This document shows, in pieces, positions 1 through 8,575 of a DNA stretch of 63,489 bases. Under the pieces are notes generated by a model. The model had not been told where the DNA came from. It did no database searches and saw nothing but the letters and a program-made list of their open reading frames with translations. Source of the stretch: Thermoanaerobaculia bacterium (GTDB lineage: Bacteria; Acidobacteriota; Thermoanaerobaculia; Multivoradales; JAGPDF01); the NCBI GenBank assembly GCA_018057705.1, contig JAGPDF010000023.1:1-63489 (forward strand), in the 5' to 3' direction. How positions within the stretch are numbered: the stretch's first letter is position 1; each line of letters starts with the position of its first letter. Both the position numbers and the translations under genes were made by a program.

Positions 1-599
1 ACAACGTCCTCGCGGTGCGCGGCGACGACAGCGGTTACCAGAAGCCGCTGCGCGAGGGCAGGAGCGCCAACCGCTTCGCCTCCGACCTGGTGACCCAGAT
101 CGACGCCATGAACCACGGACGCTACCTGGCCGAGGATCTCCTCGACGCCGAGCCCTCGCAGTTCTGCATCGGTGTCGGCGGCTATCCCGAAAAGCACTTC
201 GAGGCGCCGAATCTCGCAACCGACGTGCGCCAGCTGAAAGCCAAGATCGCGGCCGGCGCGAGCTACGTCGTGACCCAGATGTTCTTCGACAACCGGCACT
301 ACTTCGCCTTCGTCGACGCCTGCCGGGAGGCCGGCATCACGGTACCGATCATCCCCGGGCTGAAGGTCCTCTCGGCGCGCTCGCAGCTGTCGTCGATCCC
401 ACGGAACTTCTACGTCGAGATTCCCCTGGCGCTCGCCGATGCCGTCGCCGCGGCGCCCGAGCAGGAGGTCCTGGAGGTCGGCGTCGCATGGGGGAGAAAA
501 CAGGTCGAGGAGCTCCTGGCCCGCGGCGTGCCCTCGGTGCACTTCTACGTCATGCAGAGCGCCGGCCCGGTGCGGCAGTTGATGAAGGACCTGCGATAA
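1..599 (+). CDS. metF: methylenetetrahydrofolate reductase, 3' part
   Basis: Flavoprotein that reduces 5,10-methylene-THF to 5-methyl-THF, the methyl donor for MetH. The frame is open from base 3, so the 5' end lies outside the window. About 198 of roughly 290 usual residues are present. It begins with NVLAVRGD, a well-known MetF segment, and continues with GVGGYPEKH, the AGASYVVTQMFFD segment and IPGLKVLSARSQL. The C-terminal segment VPSVHFYVMQSAGPVRQL is typical. It lies upstream of metH on the same strand, separated by the sulfatase gene. The family call is certain; only the N-terminus is missing. Confidence 0.95.
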   Translation, partial: NVLAVRGDDSGYQKPLREGRSANRFASDLVTQIDAMNHGRYLAEDLLDAEPSQFCIGVGGYPEKHFEAPNLATDVRQLKAKIAAGASYVVTQMFFDNRHYFAFVDACREAGITVPIIPGLKVLSARSQLSSIPRNFYVEIPLALADAVAAAPEQEVLEVGVAWGRKQVEELLARGVPSVHFYVMQSAGPVRQLMKDLR

Positions 600-649
600 C
601 CGTCGCGAGGCCGGGCTCGCGCGGGGCTGCGGGGGCTTTCGCCTGGAGG

Positions 650-2440
650 GTGCCGGCGCTGCTCGCTCTGGGCCTTCTCGGCCCCACCTTTGCGACGGGC
701 TGTGGGCGGGGAGAGCCGACAGCGGCTGCGCCACAGCCATTCGCGGAAATCCGCTACCAGGATGTCGTCGTGGACCAGGCGCTCTACGGCACCTTCGATC
801 CGGCGACCGGCGTCCATACCTGCGCCGACGAGTCCCGTGACAGCTTCGTCCTCGCGGGCGGGGAGAGTCGTGGCTACACGCTGGCCGTCGAAGGCGCGGT
901 GGAGCTCGAGCTCGGTGGTTGCGCCGAGGGGACGCCTGGACCGGGCGACGGACTGCGCCTGCGCATCCAGTTGCCGGACGGGAGGGTGCAGGAGGAGGCG
1001 GTCGCGCTCGGTGGCGGAGCCGGTTGGGTCGAGCGCCGGGTCGCGCTCGCCGCTCCGGATCCGGCCGGCCGGGAGAAAGCCGGGGGCAAGGTACGCTTCG
1101 AGCTCTCTGCCGAGCGGGCCCAGGGCGGGCGGGTCTTTGTGGACACTTTCGCGCTGCGCAGCGAGCGGCCGGCGGCGCCGGCTCCCGTCGCGCGGCGCGT
1201 GCTGCTCCTCTCCCTGGACGCTTTCCGTGAGGATGCCATCGGAGCGCTGGGTGGAGGCGCCCGGACGCCGGTGCTGGACCGCCTGCTCGGCGGAGCGGAG
1301 CGCTTCACGCCGCACTGGGCGCAAGAGATCTCGACCAAGACCTCGCACGCTTCGATGCTGACCGGCCTCCCGGTCGCCGTTCACGGCGTGGACCGAGAGG
1401 AGCGCCCGCTTCCGGCCGGCGTCGCGACCCTCGCCGAGCGCCTCGCGGCGGGCGGCGCCTCGACCGCCGCCTTCCTGCAGACGGCGCCGTTTTTCGCCGA
1501 GAAATTCGCCTTGAACCAGGGGTTCGTGACCTACCGGCTGAAGGCCTGGACGGTCGAGCAGGAGCTCCGGCTGGCGGCGGACTGGGCGAGCGCGCACCGG
1601 GAGAAGGCCTCGTTCCTCTTCGTCCACCTCTACGGCGCGCACTCGGATTTCGGCATCCTCCCCTACGAGGCGGAGGGCGTCACGCGCGCGGACGTTGCGG
1701 AGAGGTTCGGCGTCGCCGGCTACGGCTGCCGCGGCGAGAGCTGCGCCAGCCGGATGCTGCTCGGGATCAACTACGGCGCCGTGCCGCGCATCGACCGGGA
1801 AGCGGAGATCGTCCGCTGGCTCTACGACCGCGGCGTGGAGACGCTCGACCGCCAGCTCGGCACCTTCTTCGACGACCTCTCCCGCGCCGGGCTCTGGGAC
1901 GAGACGCTCGTCATCGTGACCGGCGACCATGGCGAGTCGTTCGACGAGCACGGCTACTTCCTGCACACGACGCCGCACGAGGAGACGCTGCGCGTGCCGC
2001 TGCTGGTGAAGTGGCCGGGCGAGTCGCCGCGTGCCGGCGTGACGACGGAGCGCTTCACGACCGCGCTCGACCTCGCGCCGACGATCCTCGCGCACTTCGG
2101 GCTGCCGGCCGGCGATCTCCCGGGCCACGATCTCGCGCACGCGGCCGCCCGGGCGGGCCGGCTCATGATCTCGAAGGACGCCGTGCGCCTCGACGACCTG
2201 AAACTCGTCTTCGCCACCCCGGAGTTCCCGCGCGCCCTCTACGACCTGGCGGCCGATCCGGGGGAGCGGACGAACCTCCTGCCGGCGCGCGAGGCCGACG
2301 CCGCGCGGCTCGCCGAGGTCCATCGCCTGGCCATCGCCGCGGCGGGGCGCAAGGCGGCGATCAGCGGACGGACGGACGCCGAAGCCCAGCCGTTCACGCC
2401 GGAAGAGGTCGAGAGGCTGCGGTCGTTGGGCTATCTGTAG
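650..2440 (+). CDS. sulfatase-fold lipoprotein (alkaline phosphatase superfamily)
   Basis: Predicted exported hydrolase. The GTG at 650 gives a hydrophobic N-terminus ending in a lipobox-like FATGC. An ATG at 488 in the same frame would overlap metF by 112 bases, so I prefer 650, although the GGAGG there abuts the start codon. After a roughly 170-residue N-terminal beta-rich part comes the sulfatase core: LLSLDAFRED (metal), TKTSHASMLTG (nucleophile region), VTGDHGESFDEHG (metal). The nucleophile position is Thr, with no C/S-x-P-x-R formylglycine motif, so it may be a phosphatase or transferase rather than a true sulfatase. It ends in RLRSLGYL, a tail seen in many such proteins. Substrate unknown. 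Confidence 0.85.
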   Translation: MPALLALGLLGPTFATGCGRGEPTAAAPQPFAEIRYQDVVVDQALYGTFDPATGVHTCADESRDSFVLAGGESRGYTLAVEGAVELELGGCAEGTPGPGDGLRLRIQLPDGRVQEEAVALGGGAGWVERRVALAAPDPAGREKAGGKVRFELSAERAQGGRVFVDTFALRSERPAAPAPVARRVLLLSLDAFREDAIGALGGGARTPVLDRLLGGAERFTPHWAQEISTKTSHASMLTGLPVAVHGVDREERPLPAGVATLAERLAAGGASTAAFLQTAPFFAEKFALNQGFVTYRLKAWTVEQELRLAADWASAHREKASFLFVHLYGAHSDFGILPYEAEGVTRADVAERFGVAGYGCRGESCASRMLLGINYGAVPRIDREAEIVRWLYDRGVETLDRQLGTFFDDLSRAGLWDETLVIVTGDHGESFDEHGYFLHTTPHEETLRVPLLVKWPGESPRAGVTTERFTTALDLAPTILAHFGLPAGDLPGHDLAHAAARAGRLMISKDAVRLDDLKLVFATPEFPRALYDLAADPGERTNLLPAREADAARLAEVHRLAIAAAGRKAAISGRTDAEAQPFTPEEVERLRSLGYL

Positions 2441-2630
2441 CGGTGGCCGCGAGAGCGCCGGCGGTCATCGGTGGTATCGCCGAGTCCCCAGTGCTCGGTC
2501 GGGACCCCAGTCGATTGGATTTTCTTTCTGGAGGTTGGGGCCCCCCGCCACTGCGCTATGGGAACTCGGCGATCCCACCGCCGCCCGCCTCTCAGCGCTG
2601 GCAAAGCCGGCGGCCGGCGAACTCGTGCTT

Positions 2631-2659
2631 TTGACTTCAACCCGGAGCTGACGTAGCCT
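2631..2659 (+). promoter_or_regulatory. sigma70-like promoter for the metH leader
   Basis: TTGACT (2631-2636), a 17-base spacer and TAGCCT (2654-2659). This would start transcription near 2666, just before the structured leader. Bases 2441-2630 between the sulfatase stop and this promoter hold no recognisable gene. Confidence 0.55.
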
Positions 2660-2660
2660 A

Positions 2661-2824
2661 CGTGGCACATCACGAGGGCCCGGGGAGTTTGCGGGCACGG
2701 CAACCTGGGGCAGACACCCAAGGTGCTCACCGGCGGAATCTGCCGGGATGCGGTCGCGAAAGCGGCAACGAAGTGTCTGAAGCGAAGACGCCTCGTGATG
2801 ATGATCACGGGGCGTTTTTGTTTT
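2661..2824 (+). ncRNA. structured metH leader, candidate SAM-clan riboswitch
   Basis: The leader contains successive hairpins: GCCCG/CGGGC (2678-2696), an imperfect CCTGGG/CCCAAGG (2704-2723), CCGGC/GCCGG (2730-2746) and a GNRA-looped stem (2753-2765). The segment GGCAACC (2699-2705), a hairpin, then GGTGC (2722-2726) matches the P3 core of the SAM-I/SAM-IV riboswitch clan, whose regulons include methionine genes. ATCACGAGG (2669-2677) is exactly complementary to CCTCGTGAT (2791-2799), which is also the 5' arm of the terminator. Two exclusive folds are therefore possible. The helices and pairing are read from the sequence; the SAM assignment is inference, because the usual P2/K-turn signature is not clear. 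Confidence 0.5.
2788..2824 (+). terminator. intrinsic terminator inside the metH leader (attenuator)
   Basis: A 12-bp stem, ACGCCTCGTGAT (2788-2799) with ATCACGGGGCGT (2804-2815), contains one G-U pair and a GATG loop. It is followed at once by a T-rich run (2815-2824). It sits 14 bases before the metH ATG, so it can only act as a regulated attenuator of metH. Confidence 0.8.
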
Positions 2825-2837
2825 CCGAGGAGTGCAC

Positions 2838-5800
2838 ATGAGTCGACCGACAATTTCAGCGGCGCCCATTCCGGCCGCCCTGGCAGATACCGAGGCGCGC
2901 ACCGCGGCGCTGCTCGAGGCGCTGGACGAGCGCATCCTCGTCCTCGATGGGGCCACCGGCACGGCGCTCCAGGGCTTCGACCTCGCCGCCGAGGACTTCG
3001 GGGGAGCGGCGCTCGAGGGCTGCAACGAAAACCTCTGCATCACCCGGCCGGAGGTCGTGCGCGGCCTCTCGCGCTTCTATCTCGCGGCCGGGGCCGACAT
3101 CGTCGAGACCAACTCGTTCGGCTCGACGCCGCTGGTGCTCGGCGAGTACGGCCTCGCCGACCAGGCGTTCGAGATCAGCCGGCTGGCGGCTGCGCTGGCG
3201 CGCGAGGCCTGCACCGAGTTCGACGAGCCCGGGCGGATCCGCTTCGTCTGCGGCGCGATGGGTCCGACGACGAAGGCGATCTCGGTCACCGGCGGCATCA
3301 CCTTCGAAGAGCTGGCGGAGAACTTCCGCGTCCAGGCGCTGGGCCTGATGGCCGGCGGCGCCGATTACCTGCTCGTCGAGACCTGCCAGGACACGCGCAA
3401 CATCAAGGCGGCCCTGATCGGCATCGAGGAGGCGTTCGAGGCTTGCGGCTGGCGGATTCCGGTGGCGGTCTCGGTGACCATCGAGGCGACCGGGACGATG
3501 CTCGCCGGACAGGACGCCGAGGCGCTCGCGGTTTCGCTCTTCCACGCCGACCTGCTCTACGTCGGACTCAACTGCGCCACCGGCCCGGCGCTGATGGCCG
3601 ATCACCTGCGCACACTCTCGACGCTCTGCCGGACGCGCGTCGCCTGCGTGCCGAACGCCGGGCTCCCGGACGAAGACGGCAAGTACCGGGAGGGCCCCGA
3701 GGTCTTCCGCGAGGTCTTCGGGCGCTTCCTCCACGAGGGCTGGCTGAACCTCGTCGGCGGCTGCTGCGGCACGACCGACAAGCACGTCGCCGTCCTCGCC
3801 GAGGTCGCGCGCGAGCACCGGCCGCGGCCGATCCCGCATCACCAGCGGGCGCTCGTCTCCGGCATCGAAGCGGTCGAGCTCGAAGTCAGCAACCGGCCGC
3901 TGCTGGTCGGCGAGCGCACCAACGTCCTCGGCTCACGGGTCTTCAAGGGGATCATCGCCAGCGGCGACTACGAGGGTGCCGCCGAGGTCGGCCGCGCGCA
4001 ACTTCGAGCCGGAGCGCAGGTGCTCGACGTCTGCCTGCAGGATCCCGATCGCGACGAGCTCGTGGACGTCGAGCGTCTCCTCGAGAAACTCGTGCGGGTC
4101 GTCAAGGCGCCGCTGATGATCGACTCGACGGACGCCCGGGTCATGGAGCGCGCGCTCACCTGGTGCCAGGGCAAGTCGATCCTGAACTCCATCAACCTCG
4201 AGGACGGGCTCGCCCGCTTCGAGAAGGTCGTGCCGCTCGGCCGGCGCTTCGGCGCGGCGTTCGTCGTCGGGCTCATCGACGAGACCGGGATGGCGGTCAC
4301 CGTGGAGAGGAAGCTCGAAGTGGCGCGGCGGAGCTACCGCATTCTCACTGAGGAGATGGGCGTCGCGCCCGAGGACATCTGGTGGGATCCGCTGGTCTTT
4401 CCCTGCGGCACCGGCGACGAGGCCTACCTCGGCAGCGCCGCGGCGACGATCGCGGGCGTGCGGGCGGTGAAGGCGGAGTTCCCGCTCACCAAGACGATCC
4501 TCGGCATCTCGAACGTCAGCTTCGGCCTGCCGCCTTCAGGAAGAGAGGTGCTGAACTCGGTCTTCCTCTATCGTGCGACGCTCGCCGGTCTCGACGCCGC
4601 GATCGTCAACACCGAGCGCCTCGCCCGCTTCGCCGAGATCCCCGACGACGACCGGCGGCTCGCCGAGGCGCTGATCGATCTCGAGCTCGGTGACAAGACG
4701 GCCGGCGAGGCGGCGGTCGCCGCCTTCACCGCCCACTTCCGCGAACGCAGCGGCCAGAAGGGCAACGCCAGCGCCGAGAGCCGCGCCGCCCTGCCGCTCG
4801 CGGAGCGTCTGGCGCGCGCCATCGTCGAGGGCAGCAAGATCGGTCTCGAGGCCGACCTGCAGACGGCCCTCGGCGAGGAGCGCTACAGCGATCCGCTCTC
4901 GATCATCAACGGGCCGCTGATGGCCGGGATGAGCGAGGTCGGGCGCCTCTTCAACGACAACAAGCTGATCGTCGCCGAGGTGCTGCAGTCGGCCGAGGTG
5001 ATGAAGGCGGCGGTCAACTTCCTCGAGCCGCACATGGAGAAGACGGAGTCTTCCTCGCGCGGCAAGGTGCTGCTCGCGACGGTGAAGGGCGACGTACACG
5101 ACATCGGCAAGAACCTGGTGGACATCGTGCTGTCGAACAACGGCTTCCAGGTGGTCAATCTCGGTATCAAAGTGCCTTCGGAGCAGCTGATCCAGGCGGT
5201 CGAGCAGCACCGGCCGGACGTCATCGGTCTCTCGGGGCTGCTGGTGAAGAGCGCGCAGCAGATGGTGGTGACGGCCGGGGATCTCTCGGCAGTCGGCATC
5301 GACACGCCGCTTCTCGTCGGCGGCGCGGCGCTCACGCGGCGCTTCACCCACAGGAAGATCGCCGCGGCCTACGGCGGCGTCTGCACCTACGCCAAGGATG
5401 CGATGCACGGGCTGAAGCTGGTCGAGCGGCTGATGGATCCGGCGACGCGCCCGGCGCTCGAGCAGGAGATCGGCGCCCTGCTGGAGCAGGACAGCGTCGA
5501 TTCGCCCGTCGCCTCCGGAGCGCCGGTCGAGGAGAGCGCGGCGCCGAGGAAGTCGGCCGTGCGCCGCGACCTCCCGGCGCCGCCGCCCCCCGACCTCGAG
5601 CGCCACGCGGTGACGCTCGACCTCGACGCGGTCTGGGGAGAGCTCAATCCGCAGATGCTCTACGGCAAGCATCTCGGCATGCGCGGCGTGGTGCGGAAGC
5701 TCGCGGAGGAGGGCGATCCGAAGTTCCGCAAGCTCGAGGCGGTGGTCGACGAGCTGAAGGCGGTCGCGCGCCAGGGCGGCATGCAGGCGAAGGCGGTCTG

Positions 5801-6347
5801 GCAGTTCTTCCCGGCGCGCTCCGAGGGCAACCGGTTGACGCTGGTCGATCCGAAGACCGGCGAAGTTGCCGCCTCCTGGGAGCTGCCACGCCAGGAGGGC
5901 AGCGATGGCCTGGCGATCTCGGACTACGTCCTCGACTCGGATCACGTGGCGCTCTTCGTCACCACCGCCGGCGCCGGGGTGCGCGAGCAGGTGGAGAGAT
6001 ACAAGCAGGCCGGCGATTATCTGAAGAGCCACACCTTCGCGGCGCTGGCGCTCGAGACCGCCGAGGCCGCGGCCGAGTGGCTGCACCGGAAGCTCCGCAC
6101 CGATTGGGGCTTCCCCGACCCGCCGGAGACGACGCCGCAGGACCGCTTTCAGGCGCGCTACCGCGGCAAGCGCTACAGCTTCGGCTACCCCGCCTGCCCC
6201 GACCTCTCCGGCCAGCAGCAGCTCTTCCGGGCCCTGCGCCCCGAAGAGATCGGCGTCGAGCTCACCGAGGGCGACATGATGGACCCGGAAGCGAGCGTCT
6301 CCGCCCTCGTCTTCCACCACCCCGACGCGCGCTACTTCGGCGTCTGA
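2838..6347 (+). CDS. metH: cobalamin-dependent methionine synthase
   Basis: Transfers the methyl group of 5-methyl-THF to homocysteine through B12. It is 1169 residues against about 1227 in E. coli. The ATG at 2838 follows GAGGAG (2827-2832); the in-frame GTG at 2832 overlaps that site and is unlikely. Domains in order: homocysteine-binding barrel (about 20-330) with zinc cysteines in GLNCATG and GGCCGT; pterin-binding domain from about 345 (ERTNVLGSR); cap plus B12 domain with DVHDIGKN near 752 carrying the axial His; C-terminal AdoMet reactivation domain with RYSFGYPACPDL. It is probably controlled by the leader attenuator. Its 3' end is duplicated at 7212-7364. Confidence 0.97.
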   Translation: MSRPTISAAPIPAALADTEARTAALLEALDERILVLDGATGTALQGFDLAAEDFGGAALEGCNENLCITRPEVVRGLSRFYLAAGADIVETNSFGSTPLVLGEYGLADQAFEISRLAAALAREACTEFDEPGRIRFVCGAMGPTTKAISVTGGITFEELAENFRVQALGLMAGGADYLLVETCQDTRNIKAALIGIEEAFEACGWRIPVAVSVTIEATGTMLAGQDAEALAVSLFHADLLYVGLNCATGPALMADHLRTLSTLCRTRVACVPNAGLPDEDGKYREGPEVFREVFGRFLHEGWLNLVGGCCGTTDKHVAVLAEVAREHRPRPIPHHQRALVSGIEAVELEVSNRPLLVGERTNVLGSRVFKGIIASGDYEGAAEVGRAQLRAGAQVLDVCLQDPDRDELVDVERLLEKLVRVVKAPLMIDSTDARVMERALTWCQGKSILNSINLEDGLARFEKVVPLGRRFGAAFVVGLIDETGMAVTVERKLEVARRSYRILTEEMGVAPEDIWWDPLVFPCGTGDEAYLGSAAATIAGVRAVKAEFPLTKTILGISNVSFGLPPSGREVLNSVFLYRATLAGLDAAIVNTERLARFAEIPDDDRRLAEALIDLELGDKTAGEAAVAAFTAHFRERSGQKGNASAESRAALPLAERLARAIVEGSKIGLEADLQTALGEERYSDPLSIINGPLMAGMSEVGRLFNDNKLIVAEVLQSAEVMKAAVNFLEPHMEKTESSSRGKVLLATVKGDVHDIGKNLVDIVLSNNGFQVVNLGIKVPSEQLIQAVEQHRPDVIGLSGLLVKSAQQMVVTAGDLSAVGIDTPLLVGGAALTRRFTHRKIAAAYGGVCTYAKDAMHGLKLVERLMDPATRPALEQEIGALLEQDSVDSPVASGAPVEESAAPRKSAVRRDLPAPPPPDLERHAVTLDLDAVWGELNPQMLYGKHLGMRGVVRKLAEEGDPKFRKLEAVVDELKAVARQGGMQAKAVWQFFPARSEGNRLTLVDPKTGEVAASWELPRQEGSDGLAISDYVLDSDHVALFVTTAGAGVREQVERYKQAGDYLKSHTFAALALETAEAAAEWLHRKLRTDWGFPDPPETTPQDRFQARYRGKRYSFGYPACPDLSGQQQLFRALRPEEIGVELTEGDMMDPEASVSALVFHHPDARYFGV

Positions 6348-6378
6348 GGGGCGGACGTCTCCCCATCGCCAGGGACAC

Positions 6379-6408
6379 TTGACGCTGGGTGATACTGTAT
6401 CTAGTATT
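6379..6408 (+). promoter_or_regulatory. hicA promoter with overlapping palindrome
   Basis: TTGACG (6379-6384), a 17-base spacer and TAGTAT (6402-6407) form a strong promoter. The inverted repeat ATACT-N6-AGTAT (6392-6407) covers the -10 element and is a likely HicB autorepression site. The -10 ends 10 bases before the hicA ATG, so transcription should start at or within a few bases of the start codon, giving a leaderless or near-leaderless message. Confidence 0.6.
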
Positions 6409-6416
6409 GCTGCCGC

Positions 6417-6671
6417 ATGAGCCGGGTGGAGAAGCTGCTGGGGAAGATGCGGCGGAATCCGCGCGACTGGAGGATCGAAGACCTGGTCCAGGTTGCCGCC
6501 CGACAGTGCCTCCAGGTGCGGAATGACGGCGGGAGCCACTTCATCTTCTCCGCCCCCGGCGTGAACCTGCACCTTTCGATTCCGTCGCGGCGACCGATCA
6601 AGCCGATCTACATCGAGCGCTTCCTGGCGCTGATCGATCGAGCGATCTCTGCAAAGCAGGAGCTCCCATGA
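6417..6671 (+). CDS. hicA: HicA-family mRNA interferase toxin
   Basis: Small (84 aa) dsRBD-fold toxin of a type II toxin-antitoxin pair that cleaves mRNA. The core GGSHFIFSAP carries the catalytic His, and PSRRPIKPIYIERFL matches the usual HicA end. The N-terminal part (LGKMRRNPRDWRIEDLVQVA) is as in the longer HicA variants. It overlaps hicB by four bases (ATGA). It begins 69 bases after the metH stop and, with hicB, lies between metH and a decayed copy of the metH 3' end, which indicates acquisition by insertion there. Confidence 0.8.
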   Translation: MSRVEKLLGKMRRNPRDWRIEDLVQVAARQCLQVRNDGGSHFIFSAPGVNLHLSIPSRRPIKPIYIERFLALIDRAISAKQELP

Positions 6672-7174
6672 CCATCGAGAAGATCCCCCGCGTTCGCCAG
6701 CCCAGCTCATTCGAGAGCTACCGCTTCGAGATTCGTTCTCTTTCTCCAGCCGAAGGCGGCGGATTCCTGATCTCCTTTCCCGATCTGCCGGGCTGCATCT
6801 CGGACGGAGAGACGATCCCCGAGGCCTTGAGGCACGGCAAGGAGGCGTTTGTGTCGTGGGTGTCGGCGCGCCTTCACGACAGGCTTCCGGTCCCGGAACC
6901 TTCCCGGAACGAGGAGCGTAGGCTCGAGGCGTATTCAGGTCGGTTCGTGCAGAGGATCCCGCGCTCCCTGCATGCGGAGCTTGCGGCCAGGGCGGAAGCC
7001 GAAGGTGTCTCCCTGAACTCTCTCGTGCTGGCGCTCATCGCCAACGGCCTTGGACGCCTCCGGAATGTGAATCTGGACCGAGACGAGGTGGCGATCGTCG
7101 CCGAGCCGACCGCCGCCTACCGAACCGCCAAACGCGCCCGCGCAAGCGCTGCCCGAAGATCCAAGCAGACCTGA
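6668..7174 (+). CDS. hicB: HicB-family antitoxin with ribbon-helix-helix tail
   Basis: Antitoxin (168 aa) partner of HicA. Residues about 15-70 form the HicB RNase H-like domain, with FLISFPDLPGCISDGETIPEAL. Residues about 90-130 (SGRFVQRIPRSLHAELAARAEAEGVSLNSLVLALIANGL) are an RHH DNA-binding segment, consistent with autorepression at the palindrome before hicA. The tail is basic and Ala/Arg-rich. It is translationally coupled to hicA through ATGA. Confidence 0.82.
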   Translation: MTIEKIPRVRQPSSFESYRFEIRSLSPAEGGGFLISFPDLPGCISDGETIPEALRHGKEAFVSWVSARLHDRLPVPEPSRNEERRLEAYSGRFVQRIPRSLHAELAARAEAEGVSLNSLVLALIANGLGRLRNVNLDRDEVAIVAEPTAAYRTAKRARASAARRSKQT

Positions 7175-7211
7175 GTCGAGCCTGCCGCGCGAGGAGTCGA
7201 CAACTACGAAC

Positions 7212-7364
7212 TGCCCCGACCTCTCCGGGCAGCAGAAGCTCTTCGCCGCCCTGCGTCCATAGGAGATCGGCGTCGAGCTCACCAAAGGCGACAGGATGGA
7301 CCCCGATGCCAGCGTCTCCGCCCTCGCCTTCCACCACCCCGACGCGCGCTATTTCGGGGTCTGA
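7212..7364 (+). pseudogene. decayed duplicate of the metH 3' end
   Basis: This 153-base stretch translates to a near copy of the last 50 MetH residues (bases 6195-6347): same length, no indels, ending in HHPDARYFGV and TGA. One codon became a stop (TAG at 7260-7262, a Glu codon in metH), and there are several substitutions, for example GQQKLFAAL for GQQQLFRAL. It has no start codon and no intact reading. The hicAB pair lies exactly between the working end and this relic. The rest of 7175-7496 shows no gene, apart from an unconvincing 24-codon frame at 7426-7500. Confidence 0.85.
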
Positions 7365-7496
7365 CGGGGAGAATCCACGGGGCGTCGAGCGCTTCGAGCG
7401 CCGGCCGCCGGTGTATCCTCCCGGCATGGTCTACCGAAAGCCGGCGCGCGCGCTGGCACCGCCGAACGAAGGCCCTTTTCAGCGGGTGTACCGACC

Positions 7497-7862
7497 ATGA
7501 GGAGACTGCTCGTCGTCACGGCCCTGTTGGAGAGTGGCACCGGTGTGGGGCTGCTGGTCGTTCCGACGCCGCTCGTCCAGCTCCTCCTCGGGGCGGCGCT
7601 CGACGGGCCCGGGGGGCTGCTCCTGGCGCGCTTCGCCGGGGCGGCGCTGGTGACCCTCGGTCTCGCCTGCTTCTTGGCGCGCGACGACGACAGGAGTCCG
7701 GCCGCGCGCGGTCTGGTGGTCGCCCTGACGTTCTACAACGTGGCCGCCGCCGGGGTGCTCCTCTACGCCGGCCTCGGTCTCCACCTCTCCGCTATAGGCC
7801 TCTGGCCCGCCACCGCCTTGCACGTCGCGATGGCCATCTGGTGCGTCGCGCGCCTGCGGTGA
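7497..7862 (+). CDS. small four-helix membrane protein
   Basis: A 121-residue protein with four predicted membrane helices (about 2-35, 42-62, 72-92, 98-118) and a short charged loop (ARDDDRSPAARG) in the middle. No family signature that I can name. It stands alone between the metH relic and the convergent vapBC pair. The ribosome site is weak. Function unknown. Confidence 0.6.
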   Translation: MRRLLVVTALLESGTGVGLLVVPTPLVQLLLGAALDGPGGLLLARFAGAALVTLGLACFLARDDDRSPAARGLVVALTFYNVAAAGVLLYAGLGLHLSAIGLWPATALHVAMAIWCVARLR

Positions 7863-7934
7863 GGTGCGCGCGCAACTTCGGGGTGTGCGAGGGACGGACT
7901 AGGCGGGCCCGACGACCGGGCGCTCGGTGAGAGC

Positions 7935-8336
7935 TCAGGGCGCCAGCAGGTGGAAGAGCGGAGAGGCGCCGGCGCGGCGGTCGAACGTGACCGTCGCCTC
8001 CGCCCCGGCCTCGCGCCCGGTAGCTCCGATGACGTAGTCGGCGAAGTCCGCCGGCCCCTCCTCGAAGGCGTTGAGGGCTTGCCAGGCGAGCTCCGACCGC
8101 TCGATGGAGAGGTCATCGGCCGCGAGGAGGCCGCGCACCAGGGCTGCGATCTGGATTCGGGAATACCGATAGCCGCGCTCGAGCACCCAGACGAGCTCGC
8201 AGAGCACGACGAGCGTCACGAAACCGGGCGTCTCGACAGTGCAGGAGGTTTCGACGACTCGGGTGGCCGCACGCGTCTGGCGCGGGTCGTCGCGCACCAG
8301 GTAGCGCACCAGCACGTTCGTGTCGAGGGCGATCAC
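7935..8336 (-). CDS. vapC: PIN-domain toxin VapC
   Basis: A PIN-fold ribonuclease of 133 aa. The acidic metal-binding residues are visible: Asp5 in LDTNVLVRYL, Glu in LVVLCELVWVLE, Asp in ADFADYVIG and Asp in TVTFDRRA. It overlaps the upstream antitoxin gene by four bases (ATGA), the standard VapBC arrangement in which the antitoxin comes first. It is separate from the hicAB system upstream, so two toxin-antitoxin modules lie within 2.3 kb. Confidence 0.88.
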   Translation of the reverse strand: MIALDTNVLVRYLVRDDPRQTRAATRVVETSCTVETPGFVTLVVLCELVWVLERGYRYSRIQIAALVRGLLAADDLSIERSELAWQALNAFEEGPADFADYVIGATGREAGAEATVTFDRRAGASPLFHLLAP

Positions 8337-8575
8337 CCGGCCCCGTCCAGCGCACCCGCGATCGCGGCGGCATCGATCTCGGCCAGCGAAAGCGGTCGCG
8401 GGGGCTTGGGCAGCAGGCCCTTGAGGTCGCGCAGCGATCCCCCGACGCGAATCACTTCCAGCCTGTCGTCTCCCGTGACGATGACCTCGAGGCGCGAACC
8501 GGCGCGCAGCCCCAGCCGCCTGCGGGCCGCTGCCGGCAAGGTGACCTGGCCCTTCGAGCTGACTGTGATCGTCAT
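8333..8575 (-). CDS. vapB: AbrB/SpoVT-type antitoxin VapB
   Basis: An 80-residue swapped-hairpin DNA-binding protein. It opens with TVSSKGQVTLPAAARRRLGL, the signature of AbrB-like antitoxins, and its C-terminal tail (SLRDLKGLLPKPPRPLSLAEID) should wrap the VapC active site. AAGGAG lies a few bases before the ATG. A -10-like TAGAAT on the minus strand (8611-8616) lies upstream. It likely autoregulates the pair. Confidence 0.85.
   Translation of the reverse strand: MTITVSSKGQVTLPAAARRRLGLRAGSRLEVIVTGDDRLEVIRVGGSLRDLKGLLPKPPRPLSLAEIDAAAIAGALDGAG

Noticed and set aside
2661..2824. Cobalamin or SAH riboswitch before metH
   Set aside because: Neither the B12-box consensus nor the SAH core (paired GAGCGCUG-type segments) is visible; the GGCAACC/GGTGC pattern fits the SAM clan better.
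7426..7500. 24-codon frame overlapping the start of the small membrane protein gene
   Set aside because: No clear ribosome site or conserved content; the overlap with the ATG may be chance.
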